Translations under genes and position numbers: made by a program
NCBI GenBank assembly: GCA_014208095.1
Contig: JACHMT010000005.1
Span: forward strand, 1,302,001-1,366,000
Source: Actinospineispora eucalypti
GTDB taxonomy: Bacteria > Actinomycetota > Actinomycetes > Mycobacteriales > Pseudonocardiaceae
Reading direction: 5' to 3'
Length of the DNA stretch: 64,000 bases
Shown here: positions 48,120 to 56,720 of the stretch, in pieces
How the letters are laid out: each line of letters begins with the position of its first letter
Numbering within the stretch: position 1 is the first letter of the stretch
The notes under the pieces: model-generated
What the model was told of the DNA's origin: nothing
What the model saw: only the letters and a program-made list of their open reading frames with translations
The model's database searches: none

Positions 48120-49328
48120 GTGGCCGAGTCGCGACCGCGGTTGTCCGCCGTCGAGCAGCGGGTACTCGGTGCGCTGTTGGAAAAGCAGCGCACGGTCCCG
48201 GCGAGTTACCCGCTCACCCTCAACTCCTTGCGTACCGCGTGTAACCAGGCGAGCAGCCGTGAGCCGGTCACCGACTACGACGACTCGTTGCTGCAGGCGA
48301 CGCTCAAGGAGCTGAGGGACCGCGAGCTGGTCCGGCCGGTGTGGGCGGGCGCGGGATCTCGGGTCATGAAGTTCCACCAGCGGCTCGAGGAGCATCTCGG
48401 GATCGGTGAGCCGGAGCTGGCGTTGCTGACCGTGTTGTTGCTGCGCGGGCCGCAGGCCCCGGGCGAGCTGAAGACCCGGACCGCGCGGCTGCATCCGTTC
48501 GAGGACCGCACCGAGGTGGAGACCGTGCTCCGAGGGCTCGCCGAGCTGTCGGAGCCCCTGGTCGTCGAGCTGGAACGCCGCCCGGGTCAGCAGGACCGCC
48601 GGTGGGCTCATCTGCTCGGCCCGCTGCCGGAAACGACACCCCCGCCGCCACCGGTCGACCGGGACGTGGTCATCGCTGAGGGCACCGAAGCCCGCGACGC
48701 CCGGGTGCTGGCCGGATACGACGCCGCCGCGGCCGGCTACGCGCGGGAGCTGTCGGGCGAGCTGGAGCACAAACCGTTCGACCGCTGGCTGCTCGACCGC
48801 ATTGCCGGCGACGCGAACGGCGGACCGGTCGCGGACGTCGGCACCGGGCCGGGACACGTCGCCGCTCGGCTGGCCGCATCCGGGGCCGAGGTGGTCGGGG
48901 TCGACCTCTCGCCCGCGATGATCGACGAGGCCAGGAATCTGTTCCCGGACCTGGAGTTCGAGGTCGGTGACCTGACCAAGCTGCTGCGCCCGCGGGCCGC
49001 CGCGGGGTGGTCGGCCATCACCGCGTGGTACGCCTTCGTGCACATGGCCACCTCCGAGCTGCCGGCCGTGATCGCCGGGCTGGCCCGGGTGCTGAACCCC
49101 GGCGGGCAGCTGGCGTTCGCGCTGCACGCGGGGGAGGAGGTGCGCCACGTCGACGAGCTCTGCGGCGTCCCCGTGGACCTGGAGTTCGTGCTGCACAACG
49201 CTTCCGAAGTGCTCGACGCCGTCACCGCCGCCGGGCTGGTGGACATCGAATGGTACCTGCGTTCCCCACTCGCCGACGTCGAGACGCCCACCGACCGCCT
49301 CTATGTCCTGGCGCGCCGCCCCCTCTGA
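48120..49328 (+). CDS. YceH (DUF480) domain fused to SAM-dependent methyltransferase
   Basis: A 402-residue fusion. Residues 5-175 match YceH/DUF480: LSAVEQRVLGALLEKQRTVPASYPLTLNSLRTACNQASSREPV, then HFRRL-like winged-helix halves and GELKTRTARLHPF. Residues 200-402 are a class I methyltransferase with VADVGTGPGHVAARLAASGAEVVGVDLSPAMIDEA, the SAM-binding loop, and VLNPGGQLAFALH. YceH proteins are tandem winged helices of unknown role; the fusion suggests a regulated or nucleic-acid-targeted methyltransferase. Start GTG 48120 is the only reasonable one. Confidence 0.88.
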   Translation: MAESRPRLSAVEQRVLGALLEKQRTVPASYPLTLNSLRTACNQASSREPVTDYDDSLLQATLKELRDRELVRPVWAGAGSRVMKFHQRLEEHLGIGEPELALLTVLLLRGPQAPGELKTRTARLHPFEDRTEVETVLRGLAELSEPLVVELERRPGQQDRRWAHLLGPLPETTPPPPPVDRDVVIAEGTEARDARVLAGYDAAAAGYARELSGELEHKPFDRWLLDRIAGDANGGPVADVGTGPGHVAARLAASGAEVVGVDLSPAMIDEARNLFPDLEFEVGDLTKLLRPRAAAGWSAITAWYAFVHMATSELPAVIAGLARVLNPGGQLAFALHAGEEVRHVDELCGVPVDLEFVLHNASEVLDAVTAAGLVDIEWYLRSPLADVETPTDRLYVLARRPL

Positions 49329-49413
49329 TCCACACGTCACCCGGACCGCGACCGTCCACGTCGGTGCACCCGGCGTGCCGCGCTGGCAGGATCGACGGCA
49401 GAGGGGGTGTCGC

Positions 49414-49896
49414 GTGGACGGCCAGAACTACGAAACGGCGGTTGACCGGGCCATTCGGGAAGCCCAGGAGCGGGGAGCCTTCGACGATCTGCCCGGCAAG
49501 GGCAAGCCCCTGCGCGGACTGGACCGGCCCCACGACGACAACTGGTGGGTCAACGACTGGATGAAACGCGAGGGCGTCTCGATGGAGGATCTTCTCCCGG
49601 CGCCCATCCGGTTGCGGAAGGAGGTCGACCGGCTTCCCGTGACCCTGCGTGCCCTGAACGACGAGAACGCGGTCCGTGATGTGATCAACGAGCTGAACGG
49701 CCGAATCCTGGAGTTCCTCCGCGCACCACACGGGCCGACGGTGCCGATCGACCGCGTCCGCGTCGACGAAGCGATCGAGCGCTGGCGGGCCGAACGACCC
49801 ACCCCGGCCGGAGCGGCGACGCCCGAGCCGGCCGTCGTGGACCAGCCGGTGCGTCGCCGGTGGTGGCGCCGCGAGCGCGGACCGGGCCGCGGCTGA
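49414..49896 (+). CDS. DUF1992 (DnaJ subfamily C28-like conserved domain) protein
   Basis: A 160-residue soluble protein with AIREAQERGAFDDLPGKGKPL, the hallmark of DUF1992 (DNAJC28-like), and downstream LRKEVDRLP and VRDVINELNGRI. The C-terminus is basic (RRRWWRRERGPGRG). Function unknown; eukaryotic members act in trafficking, bacterial ones are uncharacterised. Start GTG 49414 has GAGGGG at 6 bases. A decayed coding stretch follows directly. Confidence 0.85.
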   Translation: MDGQNYETAVDRAIREAQERGAFDDLPGKGKPLRGLDRPHDDNWWVNDWMKREGVSMEDLLPAPIRLRKEVDRLPVTLRALNDENAVRDVINELNGRILEFLRAPHGPTVPIDRVRVDEAIERWRAERPTPAGAATPEPAVVDQPVRRRWWRRERGPGRG

Positions 49897-50215
49897 GCCT
49901 GGCGGCGGTCGCGGTGGCGACCGCCGGTGACGCGCTGTACCGCTACCAGCACACGTCCCAGGACCAGGGCAGCGGCCTGCGGGGCGGCAAATGGCAGGCC
50001 GCCGACGGCGGCGACGAGAACCGGGCAACTCTCGACCTGACCGAGGCCAAATGGGTCAACGACGTCGCGGTCAGCGGCAGCGTCACCCGGGACAGGAACG
50101 GTGGAGAGGTGAGCGCGACCGTGGACGTGACCGGGGCGGACGACACGGTCCGGCGGTTCACCCTGAGGTGGAGCACCACCAGGGCCGACTCCCCGGCCAC
50201 GATCGCCAGCGGCGA
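49893..50215 (+). pseudogene. Probable remnant of a secreted protein gene (unrecognised family)
   Basis: The frame overlapping the DUF1992 end reads LSLAAVAVATAG, then YRYQHTSQDQGSGLRGGKW, NRATLDLTEAKWVNDVAVSG, and EVSATVDVTGADDTVRRFTLRW. This is convincing beta-rich protein sequence, but it lacks a start codon and signal and runs without a natural stop into the antisense of the DUF899 gene. It is best explained as the truncated end of a lost gene joined by deletion near 50215. No complete gene lies in 49897-50215. Confidence 0.4.
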
Positions 50216-51013
50216 TCAGCAGCCACCATTTGCCGCGACGACGCCGGCTCCCCGACCCTCTGCTCGGTACTCGTCGTGTCGTCGCCACCACCAGCCGCCG
50301 GCCGGCAGCCAGCTGCGTCCGGGCGGTTGTTCCCAGGGCTCCTGGCGACCGAGCGCGGTCAGGTCGAGGTAGTTGAACGTGCCGTTGAGGAGGTCGGTGC
50401 CCCGGGCATAGGTGGAGTAGGTGTGGAAGATCGCCGCGCCGTCCCGCAGGAACACGCTCACGCCCGGCAGCTCCGTGCCCCTGAACTCGGTCAGGCCCCG
50501 CCGCTCGAGGGCCGCGCGGTCCTCGAAGTTGTGCTCGACGGGGGCCACCCGCTCGTCCAGGGTGACGTGGAAGTCGTGGTTGAAGTCGCTGTTGTGCGAG
50601 GAGTACCAGGGCGTGGTCCAGCCCATCCGCTTCTGGAAGGCCAGAAGCTTGGGCAGCGGCGCCCGGGACACCAGGACGAGGGACGTGTCGCGGGCGTGCA
50701 GGTGCGCGGGGTGGCCGATGTTGTCCACCAGGATCGAGCAGCCCTCGCAGCCGACGTCCCAGTCCGGGCCGAACATGAAGTGGTAGACGATCAGCTGGCG
50801 GCGCCCGGCGAACAGGTCGAGCAGCGTCGCCCTGTCGTCCCTCGCCTCGAAGACGTACTCCTTGTCGATCCGGACCATCGGGAGCCGACGCCGCTCGGCG
50901 TTCAGGCGGTCGCGGGTCCGGGTGAACTCCTTCTCCTGGGCGAGCAGCCCTTTGCGGGCGGCCACCCATTCCTCACGCGACACGATCTCCGGCAGGTTCA
51001 TCGGTTGTTCCAT
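50216..51013 (-). CDS. DUF899 family (thioredoxin-like) protein
   Basis: A 265-residue protein of the DUF899 family: IVSREEWVAARKGLLAQEKEFTRTRDRLNAERRRLPMV, LIVYHFMFGPDWDVGCEGCSILVDNIGH (thioredoxin-like CxxC), and RHDEY near the end. DUF899 proteins are AhpC/thioredoxin-like and of unknown role. The usual C-terminus is WWRRHDEY; here about 16 extra residues follow, consistent with a junction at 50215. ATG 51013 or ATG 51001 could start it. The N-terminal region upstream is intergenic repeat sequence. Confidence 0.88.
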   Translation of the reverse strand: MEQPMNLPEIVSREEWVAARKGLLAQEKEFTRTRDRLNAERRRLPMVRIDKEYVFEARDDRATLLDLFAGRRQLIVYHFMFGPDWDVGCEGCSILVDNIGHPAHLHARDTSLVLVSRAPLPKLLAFQKRMGWTTPWYSSHNSDFNHDFHVTLDERVAPVEHNFEDRAALERRGLTEFRGTELPGVSVFLRDGAAIFHTYSTYARGTDLLNGTFNYLDLTALGRQEPWEQPPGRSWLPAGGWWWRRHDEYRAEGRGAGVVAANGGC

Positions 51014-51177
51014 GCGGACGACGCTAGGTTCCTCGGAGCATCAAGAAAAGCGATGGTTTCCGATCATCTTGATCGCCATTAACTATGCTTTCCGCGACGG
51101 CCGGATCGAAGGCGACGCGGGGCACGTGAAGCTGATGGCTGGAATGGGCGCTGGCCGACGCCCGGCGCGCGGCCCAT

Positions 51178-51246
51178 TCATGGTCATCAGGGCAGGGTGG
51201 TCGTTGTAGATCGAGTGGAGCGGCCCTGGTGTCCTGATGACCATGG
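51178..51246. repeat. Dispersed palindromic repeat, copy B
   Basis: CATGGTCATCAGG (51179-51191) and CCTGATGACCATG (51233-51245) are a perfect 13-bp inverted repeat separated by 41 bp. The unit matches copy A at 20715-20783 in ends and length (TTCA(T/A)GGTCATCAGG to GGTGTCCTG(A/G)TGACCATG). Confidence 0.65.
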
Positions 51247-51319
51247 AACGGCGATCATCAGGTGTGGGCTCGGCGTAGTGGGTTTGTCGGCAACGCACAG
51301 CCCAGCTTCGAGCGCGGGT

Positions 51320-51389
51320 TTCATGGTCAAGTCGCGATGAGAGATGCTACCTGCTGGTAGAAGGTCTTCGATTGCTACTTGACCATGAA
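51320..51389. repeat. Dispersed palindromic repeat, copy C (related)
   Basis: TTCATGGTCAAGT (51320-51332) and ACTTGACCATGAA (51377-51389) form a perfect 13-bp inverted repeat around a 44-bp middle. The outer TTCATGGTCA is shared with copy B, but the middle differs, suggesting a divergent member of the same family. The remainder of the gene-free stretch 51014-51439 contains no recognisable coding sequence. Confidence 0.55.
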
Positions 51390-51439
51390 CCACGCGCGTT
51401 CAGGCCTTCGCCGGGCGAGCCGGAGTTCGAGGATGCTCA

Positions 51440-51682
51440 CTAACAGCCGTAGAACCCGCCGTCACTGCCGCCGGCGGAATCCGCGCCCGAGCCGTCCCAT
51501 GCGGACAGAGTCATCGGACCTATCGGTTCGGCGGACGGGTTGCCGTCGCCCAAGGGCCGCCTCCTGGCGTGGCGGAGGCGCTCACGGCACGCTGCCTCGT
51601 AGCGTGACTGAGCGACGAAGATGGCCACGGTCGCGCCGAGCACGGCGACACCGAAGATGATCGCGCCGAGACTAGTCCCCAT
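51440..51682 (-). CDS. Small membrane-anchored hypothetical protein (80 aa)
   Basis: An 80-residue protein with an N-terminal helix SLGAIIFGVAVLGATVAIFVAQ, a basic stretch (RERLRHARRRP) and a Gly/Ser-rich C-terminus ending GGFYGC. The start ATG 51682 has GAGGGGGC upstream. The C-terminal GGxxxC could be a lipid- or disulfide-related motif but is not a recognised signal. No family known to me. Single gene between the repeat region and the hydrolase gene. Confidence 0.55.
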   Translation of the reverse strand: MGTSLGAIIFGVAVLGATVAIFVAQSRYEAACRERLRHARRRPLGDGNPSAEPIGPMTLSAWDGSGADSAGGSDGGFYGC

Positions 51683-51755
51683 GTCTGCCCCCTCAGGCAG
51701 TTCCAGGATACTCGCCCAAGACCGCGCTGGGCGGCGTGCCTCGAGGTGGGAGCGC

Positions 51756-52598
51756 TTAGAAAAGCTCGGGGTTCGCCGGGGGCGCGTCGTCGAGGAATGC
51801 GCTCACCATCGGTGCCAGCACGGCCGACTCGCCCGAGATGCCGATGTGCGATGTGGCCGGCAGAATCACCAGGCGCGCGGCCGGGACGTCTCGCAGCATG
51901 CCCGTCGCCGCCGCTTCCTCGTCGCCGCCGCCGCGCAGCTTGAACATCGCCAGCGCGTGCTCCGGCTTGACGCCGTCGGCGTCGCCGATGATGACCATCG
52001 TCCTCGCGGTGATGGAACGCATCTGTGCGTCGGTGATGTTCTGGTCCTCGATGTTCAGGACCTTCATCTTTTCGAGGTAGGCCCCGAAGGCCGCCGGGTC
52101 CGGGTTGTGTTCCCTGAACGTCTTTTCCACGGGTGAGCCGGCGAACGCCGTGGCGTCGAGACCGGCGATGGCCTCGTACACCGACGGGTACCAGCCGTCC
52201 CTGCGATAGGTGGCGGACATCGAGACCAGCTTGTCGACCAACGCCGGGTGCCGGAGCGCGAGTTGCAGCGCGACCCCGCCGCCCTGCGAGTAGCCCATCA
52301 CGTCCGCGCGCTCGACCCCCAACGCGCGCAGCAACGCCGCCGCATCGTCGCCGAACTGTTCGTAGGACATCGCGCGCGGCGCATCCGGGGTGCGGCCGTG
52401 CCCCTGCTGGTCGAAGATGATCACGGTGCGCCGGTCCGCGAAGGCGGAGACCCACGGCTCCATCGAGTCGGTGGCCATGAATGCGCCGGGGATGAGCAGT
52501 AGCGGAGGGGTATCGGACCCGCCCAGCTCGCCGTACACCTCGTGGTAGAGGTTCAGACCATTGATCGGCAGGTGGCCACTGCGCGAAGGCTTCGTCAC
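51756..52598 (-). CDS. Alpha/beta hydrolase
   Basis: A 280-residue alpha/beta-fold hydrolase: LLLIPGAFMATDSM (oxyanion), FDQQGHGRTPD, nucleophile Ser in MGYSQGGGVALQLALRHP, VIIGDADGVKPEHA, and catalytic His in LPATSHIG. The most similar group is 2-hydroxymuconate-type or general esterase-like hydrolases; substrate not predictable. I chose GTG 52598 (MTKPSRSGHL) because GAGGTCGAA precedes it; the longer ORF to 52712 lacks a site. No signal peptide. Neighbour upstream is a secreted SGNH lipase in the same direction. Confidence 0.88.
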   Translation of the reverse strand: MTKPSRSGHLPINGLNLYHEVYGELGGSDTPPLLLIPGAFMATDSMEPWVSAFADRRTVIIFDQQGHGRTPDAPRAMSYEQFGDDAAALLRALGVERADVMGYSQGGGVALQLALRHPALVDKLVSMSATYRRDGWYPSVYEAIAGLDATAFAGSPVEKTFREHNPDPAAFGAYLEKMKVLNIEDQNITDAQMRSITARTMVIIGDADGVKPEHALAMFKLRGGGDEEAAATGMLRDVPAARLVILPATSHIGISGESAVLAPMVSAFLDDAPPANPELF

Positions 52599-52817
52599 TT
52601 CGACCTCACAAGTGCTTCCGGGGACGCCCGGATTATCGACGGCCGTCTCTTGACGCCGGGCAGCGGCTCGGGCCGGGTGAAATCCACGTTTCGTGATGGA
52701 ACGTTCAATCACGCGACGGTGGCTCGCGCGCCGCGGGAGATCGACGGTCCAACCGGTGACCCGGGGGAGATCATCCGCGCCCGCATCACCGAAGGCGCCA
52801 GCGTCTAGGGCGCCGGT

Positions 52818-53768
52818 CTACGGGCGTTCGCCCTCGGTGATGGCCGCGGTCACCGCGGCCGCCTGCGCGGCGGCACCGGCCGAGTTGGGGTGGAAGGGCA
52901 CCGCGACCGCCGGCTGGTTGAGCGAGGCTGGGATGAAGGCTTCGGCGTAGCGGACGGTGGGCAGCCGGCAGACGTCGTGGCCGATGGTCGGCTTGTAAGT
53001 GTCCACCAGCCGGGCACCCCCGGCCTCGGCCGCCCGGGCGAGCATCGCGTTCAGCTCGCGCAGTTTCTCGGCCAGCCACTCCTGGTCGGCATTGCTGGCC
53101 TGGACCAGGGGGAAGCACCCCGGGCCCCGGATGCCGGCCAGGTAGTTCACCAGGAACACGTCCGCCTTGGGGGAGCGTCGGTGGATGCCTTCGAGCGCGG
53201 CGACCACCTTCGGCTCGGCGGCCTTGATGTTGGCGGACATCCGGTCCTCGCCGTCCTCGGTCCACCTGGCCTTGCAGGACGCGGCCACGGGCGGTGGCAG
53301 GGGAAGGCGTGAACCGGTCAGGTTGAGGCAGCCGACCACCGCGGCGGCCAGCTGCGCGTCGTTTCCGCCGATGCCGACGGTGACCAGGTCGGTGTCCTCC
53401 GTCAGGTGGGAGAACTGCGGTGGGTTGGTGCCGCCGAGGGGCAGCCCGGGCTGGGGGCCGGCGAAGTTCTCGGTGGTCGCGCCGCCGCAGCTGGCGTCGT
53501 AGAACTTGTCCACGTCGAGCGCCTCGGCAACCTGTTTGGGGTAGTTGAAGGTCGCCTGGAAGCAGTCGACCGGCACGTACTTCGCGGTCGGGGTTCCGGC
53601 GGTGCCGATGATGATCACGTCGGCGGTCCACGAGTCACCGAGCGCGACGTACTCGCGGTAGCCGGGAGTGTCCGCGCCGGCCACCGGCACCAGCACCAGC
53701 ACCAGCAGGCCGAGCACGGCGGCCAGCAGGATGGCCGGGAGCGCCCGGTAACGAGCTCGGGCGCGCAT
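52818..53768 (-). CDS. Secreted SGNH-family lipase/esterase
   Basis: A 316-residue secreted protein. A signal peptide (RARARYRALPAILLAAVLGLLVLVLVPVAGA) is followed by the SGNH fold: block I YVALGDSWTAD (nucleophile Ser), SCGGATTEN (oxyanion Gly), VTVGIGGNDAQL (block III Asn), and C-terminal PFHPNSAG carrying the His. Disulfide-forming cysteines (CFQ, CGG, CLN, CFP, CRL) resemble actinobacterial extracellular SGNH lipases. ATG 53768 has GGAGG at 5 bases; GTG 53774 is possible. Confidence 0.92.
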   Translation of the reverse strand: MRARARYRALPAILLAAVLGLLVLVLVPVAGADTPGYREYVALGDSWTADVIIIGTAGTPTAKYVPVDCFQATFNYPKQVAEALDVDKFYDASCGGATTENFAGPQPGLPLGGTNPPQFSHLTEDTDLVTVGIGGNDAQLAAAVVGCLNLTGSRLPLPPPVAASCKARWTEDGEDRMSANIKAAEPKVVAALEGIHRRSPKADVFLVNYLAGIRGPGCFPLVQASNADQEWLAEKLRELNAMLARAAEAGGARLVDTYKPTIGHDVCRLPTVRYAEAFIPASLNQPAVAVPFHPNSAGAAAQAAAVTAAITEGERP

Positions 53769-53837
53769 GGCCACCTCCAGTTATATCGGTGACCAGATCA
53801 ACGATCACGCCGGGGAAAGGATGCGGGGGCGGGCCGG

Positions 53838-53966
53838 ATGTCAGCGCCCAAGGCCCGGGTGTCCACCACCGTGTTGATCACGACGCACCCGTGGAAGTTC
53901 GGCCTGCGCGAACCAGTCGGCGAGCAGGCGATGGCGCTGAGCGCCGTGATGGGCGCGGGCAAGTAG
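53838..53966 (+). CDS. Possible small ORF (42 aa), weak
   Basis: ATG 53838 to TAG 53964, with a purine-rich GGGGGC about 8 bases upstream. The peptide begins MSAPKARVSTTVLITTHPW and contains a mix of hydrophobic and charged residues ending AVMGAGK. No family, cysteine motif or leader pattern is recognisable. It lies in the 286-bp gap between the SGNH lipase and HrpB genes, where no other gene is seen; it may be a decayed fragment. Confidence 0.25.
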   Translation: MSAPKARVSTTVLITTHPWKFGLREPVGEQAMALSAVMGAGK

Positions 53967-54054
53967 CCGTCGTCCACCCGTGCTGCTCGCTGACCCACAG
54001 GCGATCAACGGATGGCCTCGTAGGCGGCGGGGCCGGGCCGGCAGACTGAGCCCG

Positions 54055-56610
54055 ATGCGTCTGCTGCCCGATCTCCCCGACCTGCCGGTCCGCGGCGCGC
54101 TCGACGACGTCACCGCGACGCTCGCCGCGCACGGCACCGCGGTGCTGGTGGCGCCACCGGGCAGTGGGAAGACGACGTTGGTGCCGCTGGCGCTCGGCGC
54201 TGCCGGTAGTGGTCGTGTGCTGGTGGCGGAGCCGCGTCGGCTCGCCGCGCGGGCCGCCGCCGCCCGGATGGCGGCGCTGTTGGGGGAGCCGGTCGGGGAG
54301 AGCGTCGGCTACTCCGTGCGGGGCGACTCGCGGACCTCGGCGCGCACCCGGGTCGAGGTGGTCACCTCCGGGCTGTTGCTGCGCCGGCTGTCGGGCGATC
54401 CCGAACTGGGCGGCGTCGGGGCGGTCCTGCTGGACGAGTGCCATGAGCGCCATCTCGACGCCGACCTGCTGCTCGCCCTGCTGCTGGACGCCCGGGCCGG
54501 CCTGCGGCCGGATCTGTGGCTGCTCGCCGCCTCGGCCACCGTCGCCACCGGCCGGCTGGCCGAGCTGCTGGGGGAGCGCGGTCCGGCTCCGGTGCTGGAG
54601 GTCGCCGCGCGGATGTACCCGGTGAGCGTGCACCACCTGCCACCGGCGCGCGGCGAGAAGATCGAGGCGTGCGTGGCCCGGGCGGTCCGCGCCGCGCTGC
54701 GGGACGGTGACGGCGACGTGCTGGCCTTCCTGCCCGGCGTCGCGGAGATCAGACGTACGGCATCGGCCCTGGCCGGGCTGCCCGACACGGACGTTCTGGC
54801 ACTGCACGGACGGCTGCCGAGCGCGGAGCAGGACGCCGCTCTGAGGCCCGGTGGGCGCCGGAGGGTGGTGCTGTCCACGGCGGTGGCGGCGTCGAGCTTG
54901 ACCGTGCCCGGGGTACGCGCCGTGGTGGACGCCGGGCTGGCCCGTTCGCCCCGGATGGATCACCGGCGTGGGCTCGCCGGGCTGGTCACCGTGCGGGTGT
55001 CCGGCGCGGTGGCGGAGCAGCGGGCGGGTCGGGCCGGGCGGGAGGCTCCGGGGCGGGTGTACCGCTGCTGGCCGGAGAGCGACCTGCTCACCCGGTATCC
55101 CGAGCCGGAGATGCGCACCGCCGACCTCACCCGGCTCGCGCTCGACCTGGCCTGCTGGGGGACCCCGGACGGCGGTGCGCTGCGCTGGTGGGACCCGCCG
55201 CCCGAGGGGCCGCTGCGCGCCGGGCGGGAGGTGCTGGCCGCGCTCGGCGCGGTCGACCCGGCGGGTGTACCGACCGGCCGGGGGCGGCGGATGGCCGGGC
55301 TGGGCCTGCACCCCCGGCTGGCGCGTGCGCTACTGGACGGGTCCGCGCTGCTGGGGGCGCGGGCGGCGGCCGAGGTGGTGGCGCTGCTGGACGACGACAC
55401 GCTGGCCGCCGGGCTCGAGGTGGACGTCGAGCTGGCGCGGTTGCGGTCCGGGTCGGCGCCGGGTGCGCGGCGCTGGCGGGCGGAGGTGTCGCGGCTGTCC
55501 GCGCTGGTGCGGTCGGCGGGCTCCGGCCCAGGGGCCGGCCCGAGGTCGAGGGCGTCCGGCCCGGGGCCAGCAGGGTCGGGCATACGGGACGGCGCGGGCG
55601 CACGGGACGGTGGGGACGTGCGGGACGGTGGGGGCGTGCGACCGGCGGGTGCCGGGGCGCTCGTCGTGGGCCTGGCGTACCCGGAGCGGCTGGCCCGGCG
55701 GCGGGCGGCGGGCTCGCCGCTGTTCCTGATGGCCGGCGGCACCGGTGTCGCGTTGGGGTCGGACGGCGCGCTGGCCGGTGCGGAATGGCTCGCGGTCGCG
55801 GTCGCCGACCGGGCGCCCGGCGCGGAGAACGCCCGCGCCCGGCTGGCCGCGGTGGCTGACCGGGAGCTCGCCGAGCTGGTCGCGCCGGCCCTGGTCAGCG
55901 AGGGTGAGGAGGTGCACTGGCAGGGTGGCGACGTCGTCGCCCGGCACGTCCGCCGCCTGGGCGCGATCGTGCTGGAGGAGCGCCGGCTCACCGATCCCGA
56001 CCGCGGGGCTGTGCGGGCGGCGTTGTTGGAGGGGCTGCGCGCGGAGGGCACCGGTCTGCTGCGCTGGACCGACGCCGCGCACCGGCTCCGCAACCGGCTG
56101 GCCACCCTGCACCGGGTGCTCGGCCCGCCCTGGCCGGACGTCGGCGACCCCGCACTGCTCGCCGACCCGGACCGCTGGTGGACCGGGCCGCTCACCACCG
56201 CCCTCGGCCGCGCCGACCTCGCCCGCATCGACGCCGGCGCCGTGCTGCGCGCCACCCTGGACTGGCGCCAGGCCGCGGAGCTGGACGAACTGGCCCCCGA
56301 GCGCATCACCGTGCCGACCGGCTCGCGGATCACGCTGGACTACTCCGGGGAGCGTCCGGTGCTCGCCGTCAAGGTCCAGGAGGTCTTCGGCTGGACGGCC
56401 ACGCCGACGGTCGCGGGTGGGCGTCTGCCGGTGGTGCTGCACCTGCTCTCCCCGGCCGGGCGGCCCGCCGCGGTCACCGCCGACCTCGCGTCGTTCTGGA
56501 CCGGCGGCTACTCCCAGGTGCGCAGCGAGCTGCGCGGCCGGTACCCGAAGCACGACTGGCCGGAGGACCCGCTGTCCGCCCAGCCAACCCGCCGCCCCGG
56601 CCGCCGCTGA
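54055..56610 (+). CDS. hrpB: ATP-dependent RNA helicase HrpB
   Basis: An 851-residue DEAH/DExH RNA helicase. Motif I APPGSGKTTLVPLAL, motif Ia AEPRRLAARAAA, motif II LLDECHERHLDAD (DECH), motif III LAASAT, motif V STAVAASSLTVPGV, and motif VI EQRAGRAGREAPG, then the HrpB-specific C-terminal domain (ITVPTGSRITLDYSG, VKVQEVFGWTATP). A Gly/Arg-rich low-complexity insert (about residues 495-530) is unusual for the family. Start ATG 54055 is within the reading frame and the only sensible one. RNA processing or mRNA decay is the likely role; single-gene unit. Confidence 0.95.
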   Translation: MRLLPDLPDLPVRGALDDVTATLAAHGTAVLVAPPGSGKTTLVPLALGAAGSGRVLVAEPRRLAARAAAARMAALLGEPVGESVGYSVRGDSRTSARTRVEVVTSGLLLRRLSGDPELGGVGAVLLDECHERHLDADLLLALLLDARAGLRPDLWLLAASATVATGRLAELLGERGPAPVLEVAARMYPVSVHHLPPARGEKIEACVARAVRAALRDGDGDVLAFLPGVAEIRRTASALAGLPDTDVLALHGRLPSAEQDAALRPGGRRRVVLSTAVAASSLTVPGVRAVVDAGLARSPRMDHRRGLAGLVTVRVSGAVAEQRAGRAGREAPGRVYRCWPESDLLTRYPEPEMRTADLTRLALDLACWGTPDGGALRWWDPPPEGPLRAGREVLAALGAVDPAGVPTGRGRRMAGLGLHPRLARALLDGSALLGARAAAEVVALLDDDTLAAGLEVDVELARLRSGSAPGARRWRAEVSRLSALVRSAGSGPGAGPRSRASGPGPAGSGIRDGAGARDGGDVRDGGGVRPAGAGALVVGLAYPERLARRRAAGSPLFLMAGGTGVALGSDGALAGAEWLAVAVADRAPGAENARARLAAVADRELAELVAPALVSEGEEVHWQGGDVVARHVRRLGAIVLEERRLTDPDRGAVRAALLEGLRAEGTGLLRWTDAAHRLRNRLATLHRVLGPPWPDVGDPALLADPDRWWTGPLTTALGRADLARIDAGAVLRATLDWRQAAELDELAPERITVPTGSRITLDYSGERPVLAVKVQEVFGWTATPTVAGGRLPVVLHLLSPAGRPAAVTADLASFWTGGYSQVRSELRGRYPKHDWPEDPLSAQPTRRPGRR

Positions 56611-56664
56611 CCAACCAGAACGAGGCTGCCGCACTCGGACCCCCAACCGAGCTCGAACAGGACC

Positions 56665-56693
56665 TTGATGGGAGCGCTGGCCACAGCTATGGT
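56665..56693 (+). promoter_or_regulatory. Predicted promoter of the second catabolic operon
   Basis: TTGATG (56665-56670) and TATGGT (56688-56693) are separated by 17 bp, matching SigA-type -35/-10 spacing. It is followed by the GTCATACATA motif at 56692 and a near-perfect ribosome-binding site AGGAGGTGAG before ATG 56721. Confidence 0.5.
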
Positions 56694-56707
56694 CATACAT
56701 AGTATTA
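56692..56707. promoter_or_regulatory. Candidate GntR operator (copy 1)
   Basis: GTCATACATA (56692-56701), inside ATAC-ATA-GTAT symmetry, overlaps the predicted -10 and start region. The same ten bases occur inverted (TATGTATGAC) at 60926-60935 before the cupin gene, so both are candidate sites for the GntR/UTRA regulator encoded between them. Confidence 0.45.
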
Positions 56708-56720
56708 AAGAGGAGGTGAG

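Noticed and set aside
52542..52808. Plus-strand frame whose end (GDPGEIIRARITEGASV) resembles a TRAM-type C-terminus
   Set aside because: No start or upstream body can be found, and the match is short; possibly a decayed fragment but not supportable as a gene.
53878..56700. Minus-strand frames opposite HrpB
   Set aside because: All HrpB motifs are on the plus strand; these are compositional shadows.
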